A stretch of 34,093 nt of DNA, from the NCBI RefSeq assembly GCF_039062465.1, contig NZ_JBCLNF010000011.1:1-34093 (forward strand). The letters run 5' to 3'. The first letter of the stretch is position 1; each line of letters opens with the position of its first letter. The notes below the pieces were generated by a model. That model was not told the DNA's origin. It made no database searches and was given only the letters and a program-made list of their open reading frames with translations. Positions 1 through 7,456 of the stretch are shown one piece after another. The stretch is from Parolsenella sp958406235 (GTDB lineage Bacteria > Actinomycetota > Coriobacteriia > Coriobacteriales > Atopobiaceae). Position numbers and translations under genes: made by a program.

Positions 1-2
1 TC

Positions 3-227
3 GTCCAGAGCATGTCCAGAAAGGGCAACTGCATCGACAACGGTGCGACGGAGCAGGTGTTCGGCCACATCAAGGACGAGTTCTTCCGCGGAAGGACGTG
101 GCCGGACTTCGAGTCCCTCAAGGCGGACCTCGACGAGTTCGTGGTCCATTGGAACACGAGGAGGCGCCAGGTCAAACTGAAGGGACTGACCCCGGAGGAG
201 TTCCGGAGACAGTCCCTTGCGGCGTAG
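3..227 (+). CDS. IS3-family transposase (OrfB), C-terminal fragment cut by window edge
   Basis: The reading frame is open from the first bases of the window, so this is the 3' end of a longer gene rather than a complete 71-codon ORF. The visible part is the end of the rve/DDE integrase core. It shows the SMSRKGNCIDN segment followed by NGATE, whose Glu is in the position of the third catalytic acid, and then the C-terminal signature HWNTRRRQVKLKGLTPEEFR seen in the IS150 branch of IS3-family elements. The gene ends at TAG 225-227. The remaining catalytic aspartates and OrfA lie outside the window. Whether the element is intact cannot be judged. Confidence 0.88.
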   Translation, partial: VQSMSRKGNCIDNGATEQVFGHIKDEFFRGRTWPDFESLKADLDEFVVHWNTRRRQVKLKGLTPEEFRRQSLAA

Positions 228-242
228 TTCTTATTTATGCCG

Positions 243-265
243 TCCAAGTTTTGGGGTGCAGTTCA
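243..265 (+). repeat. Probable right terminal inverted repeat of the IS3-family element
   Basis: About 15-40 bp after the transposase stop the sequence reads ccaagttttggggtgcagtt and ends in ca. Its complement begins TGAACTGCACCCC, the kind of terminus I associate with IS150-group elements. The matching left repeat is outside the window, so the boundary is inferred from spacing and appearance only. Confidence 0.45.
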
Positions 266-376
266 CGAACCGACGGGACTCTTCCTGGTTGGCCGTCACG
301 CGGCCGATGGTGCGGGAATCTGGCTAGGCCGCCAGGGCCGTCGCTTCGGTGGCGTCCCCGGCGGGGCCGCCTTAAG

Positions 377-415
377 AGCGGGGCCGTCGCCAACCGGTTT
401 GGCGACGGCCCCGCT
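377..415. terminator. Strong perfect hairpin downstream of pdxT and of the IS
   Basis: A perfect 17-bp inverted repeat (377-393 with 399-415; arms agcggggccgtcgccaa and its complement) encloses a 5-nt loop. It lies between two converging genes, the transposase and pdxT, so it is well placed as a bidirectional transcription stop. It has no T-tract on either side, so it is not a canonical intrinsic terminator. The rest of 266-525 shows no convincing gene. Confidence 0.5.
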
Positions 416-525
416 GGGCTATGGCTTGGCCGCGAGCGGTTGGCGATGAGTCCTGCAAGACTATCCAACCGGAGCGACCGGTGATGTTGTTGTGCGGCGT
501 TGCCGCGCGCGGGCGATAAGGCCTG

Positions 526-1098
526 CTAAAGCGACAGGAACAGCTCGTGGACGCGCGTGTCCTCGTCCAGCTCGGGGTGGAAGGCGAGGGCGAGCTGGTT
601 GCCCTGGCGCGCGGCGACAATGCGGCCATCGACGGTCGCGAGCGCCTCGGCGGCCTCACCCACGGAGACGATCCTCGGCGCGCGGATGAACGTCATCGGG
701 ACCTCGCCAATGCCCTTGAGCTCCGCGTTCGCATGGAAGCTCCCGAGCTGCCTGCCGTAGGCGTTACGCTCTACCTCGACGTCCATCGTGGCGAGGCGCG
801 GCGTGCCCTTGTCGTCGTGCGCCGCGAGCGTCTTGGCCAGGAGGATCATGCCCGCGCAGGTGCCCAGCGTTGGCATGCCCTCCTTGATGCGCCTGCGGAG
901 CGGATCGAGCATGCCGAGCTCGTCGAGGAGCTTGCCCTGCGTGGTCGACTCGCCGCCGGGGAGGATGAGGCGATCGAAGGGACGCTCGAGGTCAGAGGCC
1001 TGCCTGAGCTCGATCCAACTCGCTCCGAGGCGGTCGAGCATCTGCTCGTGCTCGGCGAAGGCGCCTTGGACTGCGAGGATTGCGGTCGTGCACGCCAT
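526..1098 (-). CDS. pdxT: Pyridoxal 5'-phosphate synthase glutaminase subunit PdxT
   Basis: 190-residue class-I glutamine amidotransferase of the PdxT/SNO family. It hydrolyses glutamine and channels ammonia to PdxS for deoxyxylulose-5-phosphate-independent synthesis of PLP. The glycine motif LPGGES is at residues 46-51, the nucleophile Cys81 sits in LGTCAGM, and the His174/Glu176 pair is in FHPEL, so the catalytic triad is complete. Length is normal for the family. The ATG overlaps the pdxS TAA by one base (TAATG), implying translational coupling and a one-to-one supply of the two subunits. Transcription is away from pdxR. Confidence 0.97.
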   Translation of the reverse strand: MACTTAILAVQGAFAEHEQMLDRLGASWIELRQASDLERPFDRLILPGGESTTQGKLLDELGMLDPLRRRIKEGMPTLGTCAGMILLAKTLAAHDDKGTPRLATMDVEVERNAYGRQLGSFHANAELKGIGEVPMTFIRAPRIVSVGEAAEALATVDGRIVAARQGNQLALAFHPELDEDTRVHELFLSL

Positions 1099-1982
1099 TA
1101 GCGGCCACGCTCTTCCATGATGATGTCGATCTCGTCGGCGTTGATGCCCACCATGGCCTCGCCGAGGTTCTCGGAGAGCTGGGCGATGAGCTTGGCGTCC
1201 TGGTAGTTTGCGACGGCCTTGACGATGGCGTCGGCGCGCTTGGCCGGGTCGCCGCTCTTGAAGATGCCGGAGCCGACGAAGACGCCCTCGGCGCCGAGCT
1301 GCATCATGAGCGCGGCGTCGGCGGGGGTGGCCACGCCGCCGGCAGCGAAGTTCACGACGGGGAGCTTGCCGGTCTCGTGGACCTCGCGCAGCAGGCTGAC
1401 GGGGACGCCGATCTGCTTGGCTGCTTCGAAGAGCTCGTCGTCTCGCAGGGCTACGGTGTCGCGGATCTGCTTCTGGATCTTGCGCATGTGGCGCACGGCC
1501 TGGACGACGTCACCGGTGCCCGGCTCGCCCTTGGTGCGAATCATCGTCGCGCCCTCCGCGATGCGGCGAAGAGCCTCGCCGAGGTCGCGGGCGCCGCAGA
1601 CGAACGGCACGTCGAAGGCGGTCTTGTCGATGTGGTAGGTGTCATCGGCGGGGGTGAGGACCTCGGATTCGTCGATGTAGTCGATCTCGATGGCCTGGAG
1701 GATCTGCGCCTCTACGATGTGGCCGATGCGGCACTTGGCCATGACGGGGATGGAGACGGCCTCCTGGATGCCGCGGATCATGGCAGGGTCGCTCATGCGG
1801 CTGACGCCACCGGCGGCGCGGATGTCGGCCGGGATGCGCTCGAGGGCCATGACGGCGCAGGCGCCGGCCTCCTCGGCAATGCGCGCCTGCTCGGGCGTGG
1901 TGACGTCCATGATGACGCCGCCCTTGAGCATCTGCGCGAGCTGACGGTTGAGGGCTACGCGGTCCTGGGTCTCGTTCTCCAT
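1098..1982 (-). CDS. pdxS: Pyridoxal 5'-phosphate synthase subunit PdxS
   Basis: 294-residue (beta/alpha)8 synthase that builds PLP from ribose 5-phosphate, glyceraldehyde 3-phosphate and ammonia delivered by PdxT. Residues corresponding to the known active site are visible: Asp26 (GVIMDV), Lys83 (VMAKCRIGH) and Lys151 (RTKGEPGTG). The open frame extends to 2180, but the ATG at 1982 is preferred. It is preceded by a good ribosome site (aaggag, 7 nt upstream), gives the standard family length, and begins MENETQDRVALNR. The 66 upstream codons are Arg/Pro-rich and fall in the repeat-containing leader. It is first gene of a pdxST pair divergent from pdxR. Confidence 0.97.
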   Translation of the reverse strand: MENETQDRVALNRQLAQMLKGGVIMDVTTPEQARIAEEAGACAVMALERIPADIRAAGGVSRMSDPAMIRGIQEAVSIPVMAKCRIGHIVEAQILQAIEIDYIDESEVLTPADDTYHIDKTAFDVPFVCGARDLGEALRRIAEGATMIRTKGEPGTGDVVQAVRHMRKIQKQIRDTVALRDDELFEAAKQIGVPVSLLREVHETGKLPVVNFAAGGVATPADAALMMQLGAEGVFVGSGIFKSGDPAKRADAIVKAVANYQDAKLIAQLSENLGEAMVGINADEIDIIMEERGR

Positions 1983-2274
1983 GTTGGTCTCCTTCGTTGT
2001 CTGGCTGGGTCGTGGTGGCTCGCGTGTGGGCGGGCGGCGCGCTTGGATGGTGCGACTTGCTCGCGCCGGTTGCGCCCGGTTGGAGCCGGCTTGCTTCCGG
2101 TTTGGGCCGGTTGCGTCCGGTTGGAGCCGGCTTGCAGCGCTAAGCCCGTGCGCGCAGCCACCGATGACTTTCGAGGACAAAGGCTACGCTGGAACTGGCC
2201 TTGGCAAAATATCCAATCTGCGAGAAACTTATCAGGCCAGAATAAGGCCAGATGCAGGGGAGCGATAAGGCCAG
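1983..2274. promoter_or_regulatory. pdxST/pdxR divergent control region
   Basis: 292-bp non-coding region between pdxS (minus) and pdxR (plus). Near pdxR are three direct copies of aggccaga at about 2234-2241, 2245-2252 and 2268-2275. The last two are extended (ataaggccagatgc at 2242-2255 and 2265-2278) and are spaced 23 bp; the third overlaps the pdxR ATG. Direct repeats of this kind are the usual target of MocR/PdxR regulators, so these are candidate PdxR sites that could activate pdxST and repress pdxR. The A/T-rich block around 2203-2220 is the likely promoter core. No -35/-10 pair is clear enough to name. Confidence 0.55.
2065..2135. repeat. Two 30-bp direct repeats in the pdxS leader
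   Basis: Positions 2065-2094 and 2106-2135 are direct copies differing at one base (2075 versus 2116), with a 41-bp period. Each contains ccggttggagccggcttgc. They lie between the probable pdxS promoter and the pdxS start codon, so they would be in the transcribed leader. Function unknown. Confidence 0.8.
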
Positions 2275-3690
2275 ATGCTTGACTACGATTTGGGCCAGCG
2301 TGGTGACGAGAGCCTCTATGACTATCTCTACCAGCGGATTCGCGACGACATCTCTTCCGGTGAGCTGCGCGAGGGCGCACGGCTACCGTCGAAGCGCGCA
2401 CTGGCGGAGCATCTTGGCGTGAGTGTCGTGACCGTTGAAGGCGCGTATCGCCAGCTGGTTGTTGAGGGATACGTGGAGTCGCGCCCTCGTAGCGGCTACT
2501 TCGTGTGCGACCTGCGAGGATCTGTGGCGCCGGTGCTCGGCGTGCGTGCGGGAGCGGCAGCGACAGGCGACTTGCCACGGATGCCGGGGCGCGACGAGGA
2601 GTCGCGCTCGGTTGACTTCGCGCTTGGGGCGCGCGGCGCGGAGCAGGACGCGGCGAGCCTCTGGACCCGAGCGCTTCGCCAGGCGCTCGTCTCCGAGTCT
2701 GAGGCCGAGCTCTTCGCCCCGGCTCCCGCGAAGGGGACGCCCCGCCTGCGGGAGGCGATCGCGTCCCACCTGCGCCAGACGAGGGGGATGGTCGTCGACC
2801 CGGAGAACGTCGTGGTTGGAGCGGGCGCGCAGATTCTTGACTCGTGCATCGTGCAACTTCTTGGGCGCGAGTGCGCCTATGGCGTCGAGGACCCCGGCTA
2901 TCCTCGCCTGATGCGGCTTTATGCTGCGAACGGCGTCGAGGTGAGGCACGTCCCCATTGACGCGGCGGGCGTTCGCGTTGACGCTCTGGCGGCGAGCGAT
3001 GTTGGCGTGATGCACGTCATGCCGTCGCATCAGTTCCCGACGGGGTGCGTGACGAGCATCGGCAGGCGTTATGAGCTGCTGGGATGGGCCGCGGATTCGT
3101 CGGCGGGCGAGCGCTGGATCATCGAGGACGACTATGACTGCGAGTTCAGGCTCGCGGGGCGGCCCGTTCCCGCACTCGCGAGCGTTGACGCCATGGGGCG
3201 CGTGATCTACACAAACACATTCTCGAAGAGCCTGGGCTCGGCGCTGCGCCTTGCCTATATGGTGCTTCCCGATAGCCTGATGGAACGCTATGGCTCTGAG
3301 CTGGGGTTCTATTCCTCGACGGTGAGCACGGTCGACCAGGTGACGCTGGCGCGGATTCTGGAGGACGGCAGCTACGAGCGACATGTCGCTCGCGTGCGCA
3401 AGCGCGCCCGCGACGAGCGCGATCGTCTCCGCGAGTTGGTTGCCGCGGGCGCCTTTGGCCCTGGCGTTCGCCTCGAGCACGCGGACGCCGGCTTGCATTG
3501 CGTCCTCGCTGTCCCCGTCGCCTCGCAGCCGGCCACCCCGTCCGACGCCGCCCCGCGCCTAACATGTCCAGAATACGTGCTCGCCGCCCTTCGCGAGCAG
3601 GGCTTTTCCGCCCAACCTATCGCGGACTTCACCTTTCTGCCCCAGGAGGGCCCGCGCGACATGGAGCGCCTCCTCGTTAGCTACTGCTAG
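2275..3690 (+). CDS. pdxR: MocR-family transcriptional regulator PdxR (GntR HTH + aminotransferase-like domain)
   Basis: 471 residues. Residues about 11-80 form a GntR-type winged helix (LREGARLPSKRALAEHLGVS, then a recognition helix VVTVEGAYRQL). After a linker, residues about 110-471 have the fold-type I aminotransferase domain, with EDDYDCEF at 284-291 and the PLP-binding Lys318 in TFSKSLGSALRLAY. MocR proteins of this layout sense PLP and control pdxST; the divergent pdxST pair supports that role. The only nearby ribosome site is a weak aagg four bases before the ATG, and a repeat overlaps the start codon, suggesting tight autoregulation. An alternative is a MocR regulator of another pathway, but the context makes this unlikely. 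Confidence 0.93.
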   Translation: MLDYDLGQRGDESLYDYLYQRIRDDISSGELREGARLPSKRALAEHLGVSVVTVEGAYRQLVVEGYVESRPRSGYFVCDLRGSVAPVLGVRAGAAATGDLPRMPGRDEESRSVDFALGARGAEQDAASLWTRALRQALVSESEAELFAPAPAKGTPRLREAIASHLRQTRGMVVDPENVVVGAGAQILDSCIVQLLGRECAYGVEDPGYPRLMRLYAANGVEVRHVPIDAAGVRVDALAASDVGVMHVMPSHQFPTGCVTSIGRRYELLGWAADSSAGERWIIEDDYDCEFRLAGRPVPALASVDAMGRVIYTNTFSKSLGSALRLAYMVLPDSLMERYGSELGFYSSTVSTVDQVTLARILEDGSYERHVARVRKRARDERDRLRELVAAGAFGPGVRLEHADAGLHCVLAVPVASQPATPSDAAPRLTCPEYVLAALREQGFSAQPIADFTFLPQEGPRDMERLLVSYC

Positions 3691-3725
3691 CCGGTTGTGA
3701 CGACTTTTTCGAAGGTGGAAGCCAT

Positions 3726-3775
3726 CAAATGAAGAGTGGGGTGCCCGATAAATCGGACACCCCACTCTTCATTTG
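3726..3775. terminator. Long hairpin terminator after pdxR
   Basis: A perfect 18-bp inverted repeat (3726-3743 with 3758-3775) is continued by a 5-bp inner stem (ccgat/atcgg) after one mismatch, closing on a 2-nt loop. It starts 36 bp after the pdxR stop. There is no long T-run, so it may act as a bidirectional or processing hairpin. Confidence 0.65.
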
Positions 3776-3870
3776 CCTTCTCAACTGTATTTCACGCTCT
3801 TTGGCGTGAAGCGACTGTCAGATGGAACCGAAATCGAGCGTCAAACATGGCTTTCTGATCGCCAGATTTA

Positions 3871-4012
3871 AACTCACCCGAGAAGTATGGACCTGATTTA
3901 GGTTTCGCCGAGTAGACGAGGTTTTTGAATCGTAAAACCCCAGGTCACAGGAGTTCATAAGCCGGGTCTACTCGGGGATTTGTGTTTTAGGTCCATACTT
4001 CTCGGGTGAGTT
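3871..4012. mobile_element. 142-bp MITE-like element with perfect 24-bp terminal inverted repeats
   Basis: Positions 3871-3894 and 3989-4012 are exact reverse complements (24 bp, beginning aactcacccgagaagtatgg). Inside them a second inverted repeat, ccgagtagac at 3908-3917 and gtctactcgg at 3966-3975, would extend a cruciform. There is no ORF between the arms and no obvious target-site duplication. The size and structure fit a miniature inverted-repeat element; a structured RNA or a recombinase target is also possible. Confidence 0.6.
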
Positions 4013-4367
4013 GCTATTTGAGGCTGATCAGGCTGTTCTTGAGGACGGCCGGGGTGTATTTTGGGTCGCCCAAGTTGCTCTTGAGGTCGCCCAGACCACT
4101 TATGGGGTCGCTCGGGCTTTTCGGGTAATTAATTTGCCCCTTGTTTTCGCCCGTTCCGTGCACTTTGACCATATACTGCTGAGCGCTTTCGTTTTGCGAT
4201 TCCAGCTCGCGGCCTCGTTGTTGGCGGCTGCATTGTTAACGAATCTGCCTGCAACCACTGCCGTTCATGTGCCGTATTTCTTCCATTCGTCGAACTGACA
4301 GGACTTTGGCTTCAGATTCTTGTAGTCCCTCGCTACCGTCTCTCTACCTACTAACACTGGAGAGATG
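4013..4367. other. Non-coding stretch upstream of the broken nuclease-fold gene
   Basis: About 355 bp of lower G+C sequence. An ORF (4011-4298) exists, but it starts inside the inverted repeat, has no ribosome site and resembles no family I know, so I do not call it. The stretch presumably holds the promoter of the next gene; I cannot identify a convincing one. Confidence 0.4.
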
Positions 4368-5426
4368 ATGGAAGAGACGCTTTGTGGTGTAACCGCTTTC
4401 AAGTTGCATAGAGTCCCACCGCAGGTAATCGGCTTATGCCCACCTTTGCCCGGAGTTTCTGGCGACCATAACCGGCGTGAGTTTTTATCTCATCCAGTGG
4501 TGAGCGAAATCCTTGGGGTGCCCCTGCATAGGTTGGTGACGGCGCGTTGTGATCTTTCCTCGCGCAAACACTTTCGCGACCATCTTTGGACGGCTGAGCT
4601 CCCGCTCGGGTCAATTCACGAGCACATTCTGGGAATCAACGTCACCTCTCCGGCAATGACCCTGCTTACGCTCGCAACGTCTATTCCGTTTCCGCAGCTA
4701 ATCATGGCGATCTACGAGGTGTGTGGCGGCTTCTCCATCTTTAAGCCAACCCCCTCTCTTGAGGAGTTGCTCCAGCATCATTGGGGAGACTGCTCTTCGG
4801 AATGTGCCGGTTGGAAACGGGTTACTTCAACAAAGGGGAAGCAGACGAGTCTCTGGATGCGTCCGCCACTCGTTGAGCTTGAAGAAATGCGCCGTTTTGC
4901 AAAGTCAGTTCGAGGCCGCAGAGGAGCGGCTGTGCTCGAAAGGGCGACGGAGCTGGTTACCGGTTCATGCGACTCACCGTTCGAGGTGCAGGCGAGCCTG
5001 CTTCTCGGCCTTCCTAGGCGACTGGGCGGGATGGGCCTCACGGGCATCGAGAACAACAAGGTGATTCATCTATCAAGCGACGCTCGGGCCCTGTGTGGGA
5101 AGAGCGCGTGCCGTGCGGACATCTATCTCGAGGGGAATGGTGTGGCGGGTCCGGTTGACATCGAGTGCCAGGGCGGCATGGTGCACGATTCCGGCGAGTC
5201 TGCCATCTCTGACTCGTGACGGACCGCGGCGCTGCAAAGCATGGGAATCGACGTCGTCCCGGTAACATTTGACCAGATCAGCGACCCGCGCAGCTTCGGC
5301 GCGCTGGCCGCCCTCGTGGCAAAACGCTCCGGTCGAAAGCTGATGCCCAAGACGGAGGGCCTTCAGCGCCGAGAGCTCGACCTTAGGCGTAACGTGCTTA
5401 TTGACTGGGATACGCTTGGAGAATAG
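4368..5426 (+). pseudogene. Coriobacteria-type hypothetical protein with DUF559/PD-(D/E)XK-like C-terminus, split by in-frame TGA
   Basis: The frame runs from ATG 4368 (ggag five bases upstream) to TAG 5426 with one in-frame TGA at 5217-5219, so it would encode about 352 residues if intact. Counting from the neighbouring upstream ATG at 4365, the N-terminal part contains SPAMTLLTLA (95-104) and a hydrophobic YEVCGGFSIF segment (117-126). The C-terminal half has SPFEVQASLLLGLPRRLGG followed by CRADIYL (Asp252) and VDIECQG (Glu267, Gln269), an E-D-ExQ arrangement like Vsr/DUF559 nuclease folds. Sequence after the TGA (RTAALQSMGIDVVPVTFDQI) continues the same fold, so the stop truncates a real domain. 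A CGA-to-TGA change is the simplest cause. I associate the family with Coriobacteriaceae from memory; its function is unknown. Sequencing error or readthrough are alternatives. Confidence 0.62.
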
Positions 5427-5475
5427 GAATCGGAGTGCCGCGTCAGCGGATTCGCTAATTCGCCGGTGATAATAG

Positions 5476-5511
5476 AAATCGCGCCTGCCCTATGAGGGGT
5501 AGGCGCGATTT
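5476..5511. terminator. Bidirectional intrinsic terminator
   Basis: 15-bp stem with one G-U pair (5476-5490 with 5497-5511, arm aaatcgcgcctgccc) and a 6-nt loop. A/T-rich sequence lies on both sides. It sits between the plus-strand split gene and the 3' end of the minus-strand pantothenate operon and would serve both. Confidence 0.75.
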
Positions 5512-5543
5512 CGTATCGCGGCATGCGGTCATGCGCGGTTCGT

Positions 5544-6596
5544 TCACGCTAGCGACCCGGCTTCCGTGGTGCGGCGACGCACGATGTCGACCAGCTGCTC
5601 GGTCAGGAGCTGGTAGGCCTGGCGGTCGCGCCCGTCGAGGCAGACGAGGTGGGCGTCGATCGTGGCGTGGTCGCCGCGAACAGCGGGCCCGGTCAACGAA
5701 GCCTCGACGCCGTTTTTCGCGATGTGCTCGGCGTTGCCGAGGAACAGGGGAGCCAGCGCGGCCTCCGCCTCGGCGCGGTCAAACCCGCAGCGCACAAGCT
5801 CGCCGGCGGCCATGTCGAAGAGCCCCACCACGAGGTTCGACGCCATGACGGCGGCGGCGTGGTAGCGGGTCTTCGCACCCGCGGCGACGCGCGTCACCTG
5901 GTTGCCCCGTGCGCGGAGGAGGCCGGCCATGAGGTCCACGGCCCAGTCGTCCCCCTCGAGCGTGAAGCTCGCGCGGCCAAGTTCGCGCCAGCAGTCGAAC
6001 CTGCTGCTCATGGCATAGAGCGGATGCACCGAGCATGCGTGGGCGTCAAGCTTGCGCGCTCCCGCGAAGATGCCGGAGGCGAGCGCGCCCGAGCAGTGCA
6101 CGACTAGCTTGTCGCGCAGGCTGAGCTCGCCGGCGCGGGCGGCCCGCGCGAGCTCAGCCCACACGTCTGCGATCGAGGTGTCCGGCGTGGTCACGAGCAG
6201 TAGGTTCGCGGCGCGGGCGGCCTCGATGGGGGAGGCGAACACGGCGCCCCCGGCAAACTCGACGGCCTCGCGCGCGTGCGCCTCGTCACGCGAGCAGAAC
6301 CCAACCACGTCTACCGCGGCGCTCTCGCCGAGGTAACGCCCGAGCGAACAGCCAACTTTGCCAGCGCCCACAACGGCCAAACGCAGCCGGCCCGGCCCGG
6401 CGCACACGCGCGGCGGTACCGAAGCGCCCTCCGCCGCGGCGCGCGCGGCGTGCTTCGGCGCGGGGATGCGCTCGGGAGCTGCGGCGATGGCATCGCCCCA
6501 GGCATCTACGGCGGGCACGAGAGGTGCCGGCGCGGCAGCACCGGCACCCTCCTCAACCAATCCGCGACGCGCCCTCTGTTCGAACCCGGCAGCCAC
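5544..6596 (-). CDS. panG: Rossmann-like/DUF2520 oxidoreductase, probable ketopantoate reductase (PanG type)
   Basis: 350 residues. Residues 1-66 are an Ala/Pro-rich low-complexity segment of unknown purpose. A Rossmann domain starts at RLRLAVVGAGKVGCSLGRYL with the dinucleotide motif GAGKVG at 77-82. The C-terminal half carries the DUF2520-type helical domain (SVHPLYAMS, YHAAAVMASN, LTGPAVRGD). Proteins of this architecture, named PanG, replace PanE as the NADPH-dependent ketopantoate reductase in some bacteria. Here it directly follows panB and panC, and no panE is visible, so the assignment is strong by context but remains an inference. The GTG start overlaps the panC TAG by one base. A start nearer residue 60 would remove the odd N-terminus but break the coupling. 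Confidence 0.78.
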   Translation of the reverse strand: MAAGFEQRARRGLVEEGAGAAAPAPLVPAVDAWGDAIAAAPERIPAPKHAARAAAEGASVPPRVCAGPGRLRLAVVGAGKVGCSLGRYLGESAAVDVVGFCSRDEAHAREAVEFAGGAVFASPIEAARAANLLLVTTPDTSIADVWAELARAARAGELSLRDKLVVHCSGALASGIFAGARKLDAHACSVHPLYAMSSRFDCWRELGRASFTLEGDDWAVDLMAGLLRARGNQVTRVAAGAKTRYHAAAVMASNLVVGLFDMAAGELVRCGFDRAEAEAALAPLFLGNAEHIAKNGVEASLTGPAVRGDHATIDAHLVCLDGRDRQAYQLLTEQLVDIVRRRTTEAGSLA

Positions 6597-7456
6597 TACT
6601 TGGCAGCCTTGGGATCAAAGATGAAGTTGTCGATCAGGCGCGTCTTGCCGATGTAGACGGCCATGGCGCACAGGATCGGCTCGTCGGCGATCTTCTCGAT
6701 CTGGACGATGTTCTCGAAGTCGACCATCTTCACGTAGTCGATCTTCGCGAGCGGCTCGGCCTCGATGATGGCCTTCATGGCGTCGAGCACGGTCGCGGCG
6801 TCACGCTCGCCGTCCTCGACCATCTTCTGGCCGGCGAACACGGCGCGCGACAGGCACAGCGCCGCGGTGCGCTCCTCGGCGGAGAGGTACGTGTTGCGCG
6901 AGCTCTTGGCCAGGCCGTCCTCCTCGCGGATGATCGGGCAGCCGACGATCTCGATGCCGAAGTTCAGGTCGCGCACCATGCGACGGATGACGGCGAGCTG
7001 CTGGGCGTCCTTCTGGCCGAAGTAGGCGCGGTCCGGCGTGACGATGTTGAAGAGCTTGGAGACGACGGTGCATACGCCGCGGAAGTGGATTGGACGTGTG
7101 AGGCCGCAGAGCTCGTGGGTGAGCTCGTCCATGTTGACGTAGGTGCAGGCGTTGGGCGCGTACATCTCGGAGGGCTCGGGGTGGAAGACCAGCGCGGCGC
7201 CGGCCTCCTCGCACAGCTTGCAGTCGCGGTCGAAGTCGCGCGGGTAGCTCTCGAGGTCCTCGGTCGGGCCGAACTGCGTGGGGTTCACGAAGTCAGACAC
7301 GACGACGCGGTCATTCTCGGCGGCGGCGCGCATGATTAGGCTCTTGTGGCCCTCGTGCAGGAAACCCATGGTGGGGACGAGGCCGACAGTCAGGCCCTCG
7401 CGCTTCCACTCACGAACTTGCTCACGAACCTCGGCGACGGTAGCGGCGGTCTTCAT
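6596..7456 (-). CDS. panC: Pantoate--beta-alanine ligase PanC
   Basis: 286-residue cytoplasmic pantothenate synthetase that joins pantoate and beta-alanine with ATP to AMP and PPi. It has the nucleotidyltransferase-fold signature PTMGFLHEGH at residues 28-37, the conserved segment VNPTQFGPTEDLESYPR, YFGQKDAQQ, and the KMSKS-like KSSRNTYLS loop. Length matches the family. The ATG overlaps the panB TAA by one base (TAATG), and its own TAG overlaps the GTG of the reductase gene, so three enzymes are coupled end to end. No panD is seen in the window, so beta-alanine must come from another locus or from the medium. Confidence 0.97.
   Translation of the reverse strand: MKTAATVAEVREQVREWKREGLTVGLVPTMGFLHEGHKSLIMRAAAENDRVVVSDFVNPTQFGPTEDLESYPRDFDRDCKLCEEAGAALVFHPEPSEMYAPNACTYVNMDELTHELCGLTRPIHFRGVCTVVSKLFNIVTPDRAYFGQKDAQQLAVIRRMVRDLNFGIEIVGCPIIREEDGLAKSSRNTYLSAEERTAALCLSRAVFAGQKMVEDGERDAATVLDAMKAIIEAEPLAKIDYVKMVDFENIVQIEKIADEPILCAMAVYIGKTRLIDNFIFDPKAAK

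Noticed and set aside
1080..2282. 400-codon open frame on the plus strand
   Set aside because: Antisense to pdxS; Gly/Asp/His-rich composition typical of a shadow frame.
4011..4298. 95-codon ORF downstream of the MITE-like element
   Set aside because: Starts inside the terminal inverted repeat, lacks a ribosome site and resembles no known protein.
5217..5219. Selenocysteine reading of the in-frame TGA
   Set aside because: The expected residue is not a catalytic Cys, and I see no convincing SECIS-like hairpin directly after the codon.
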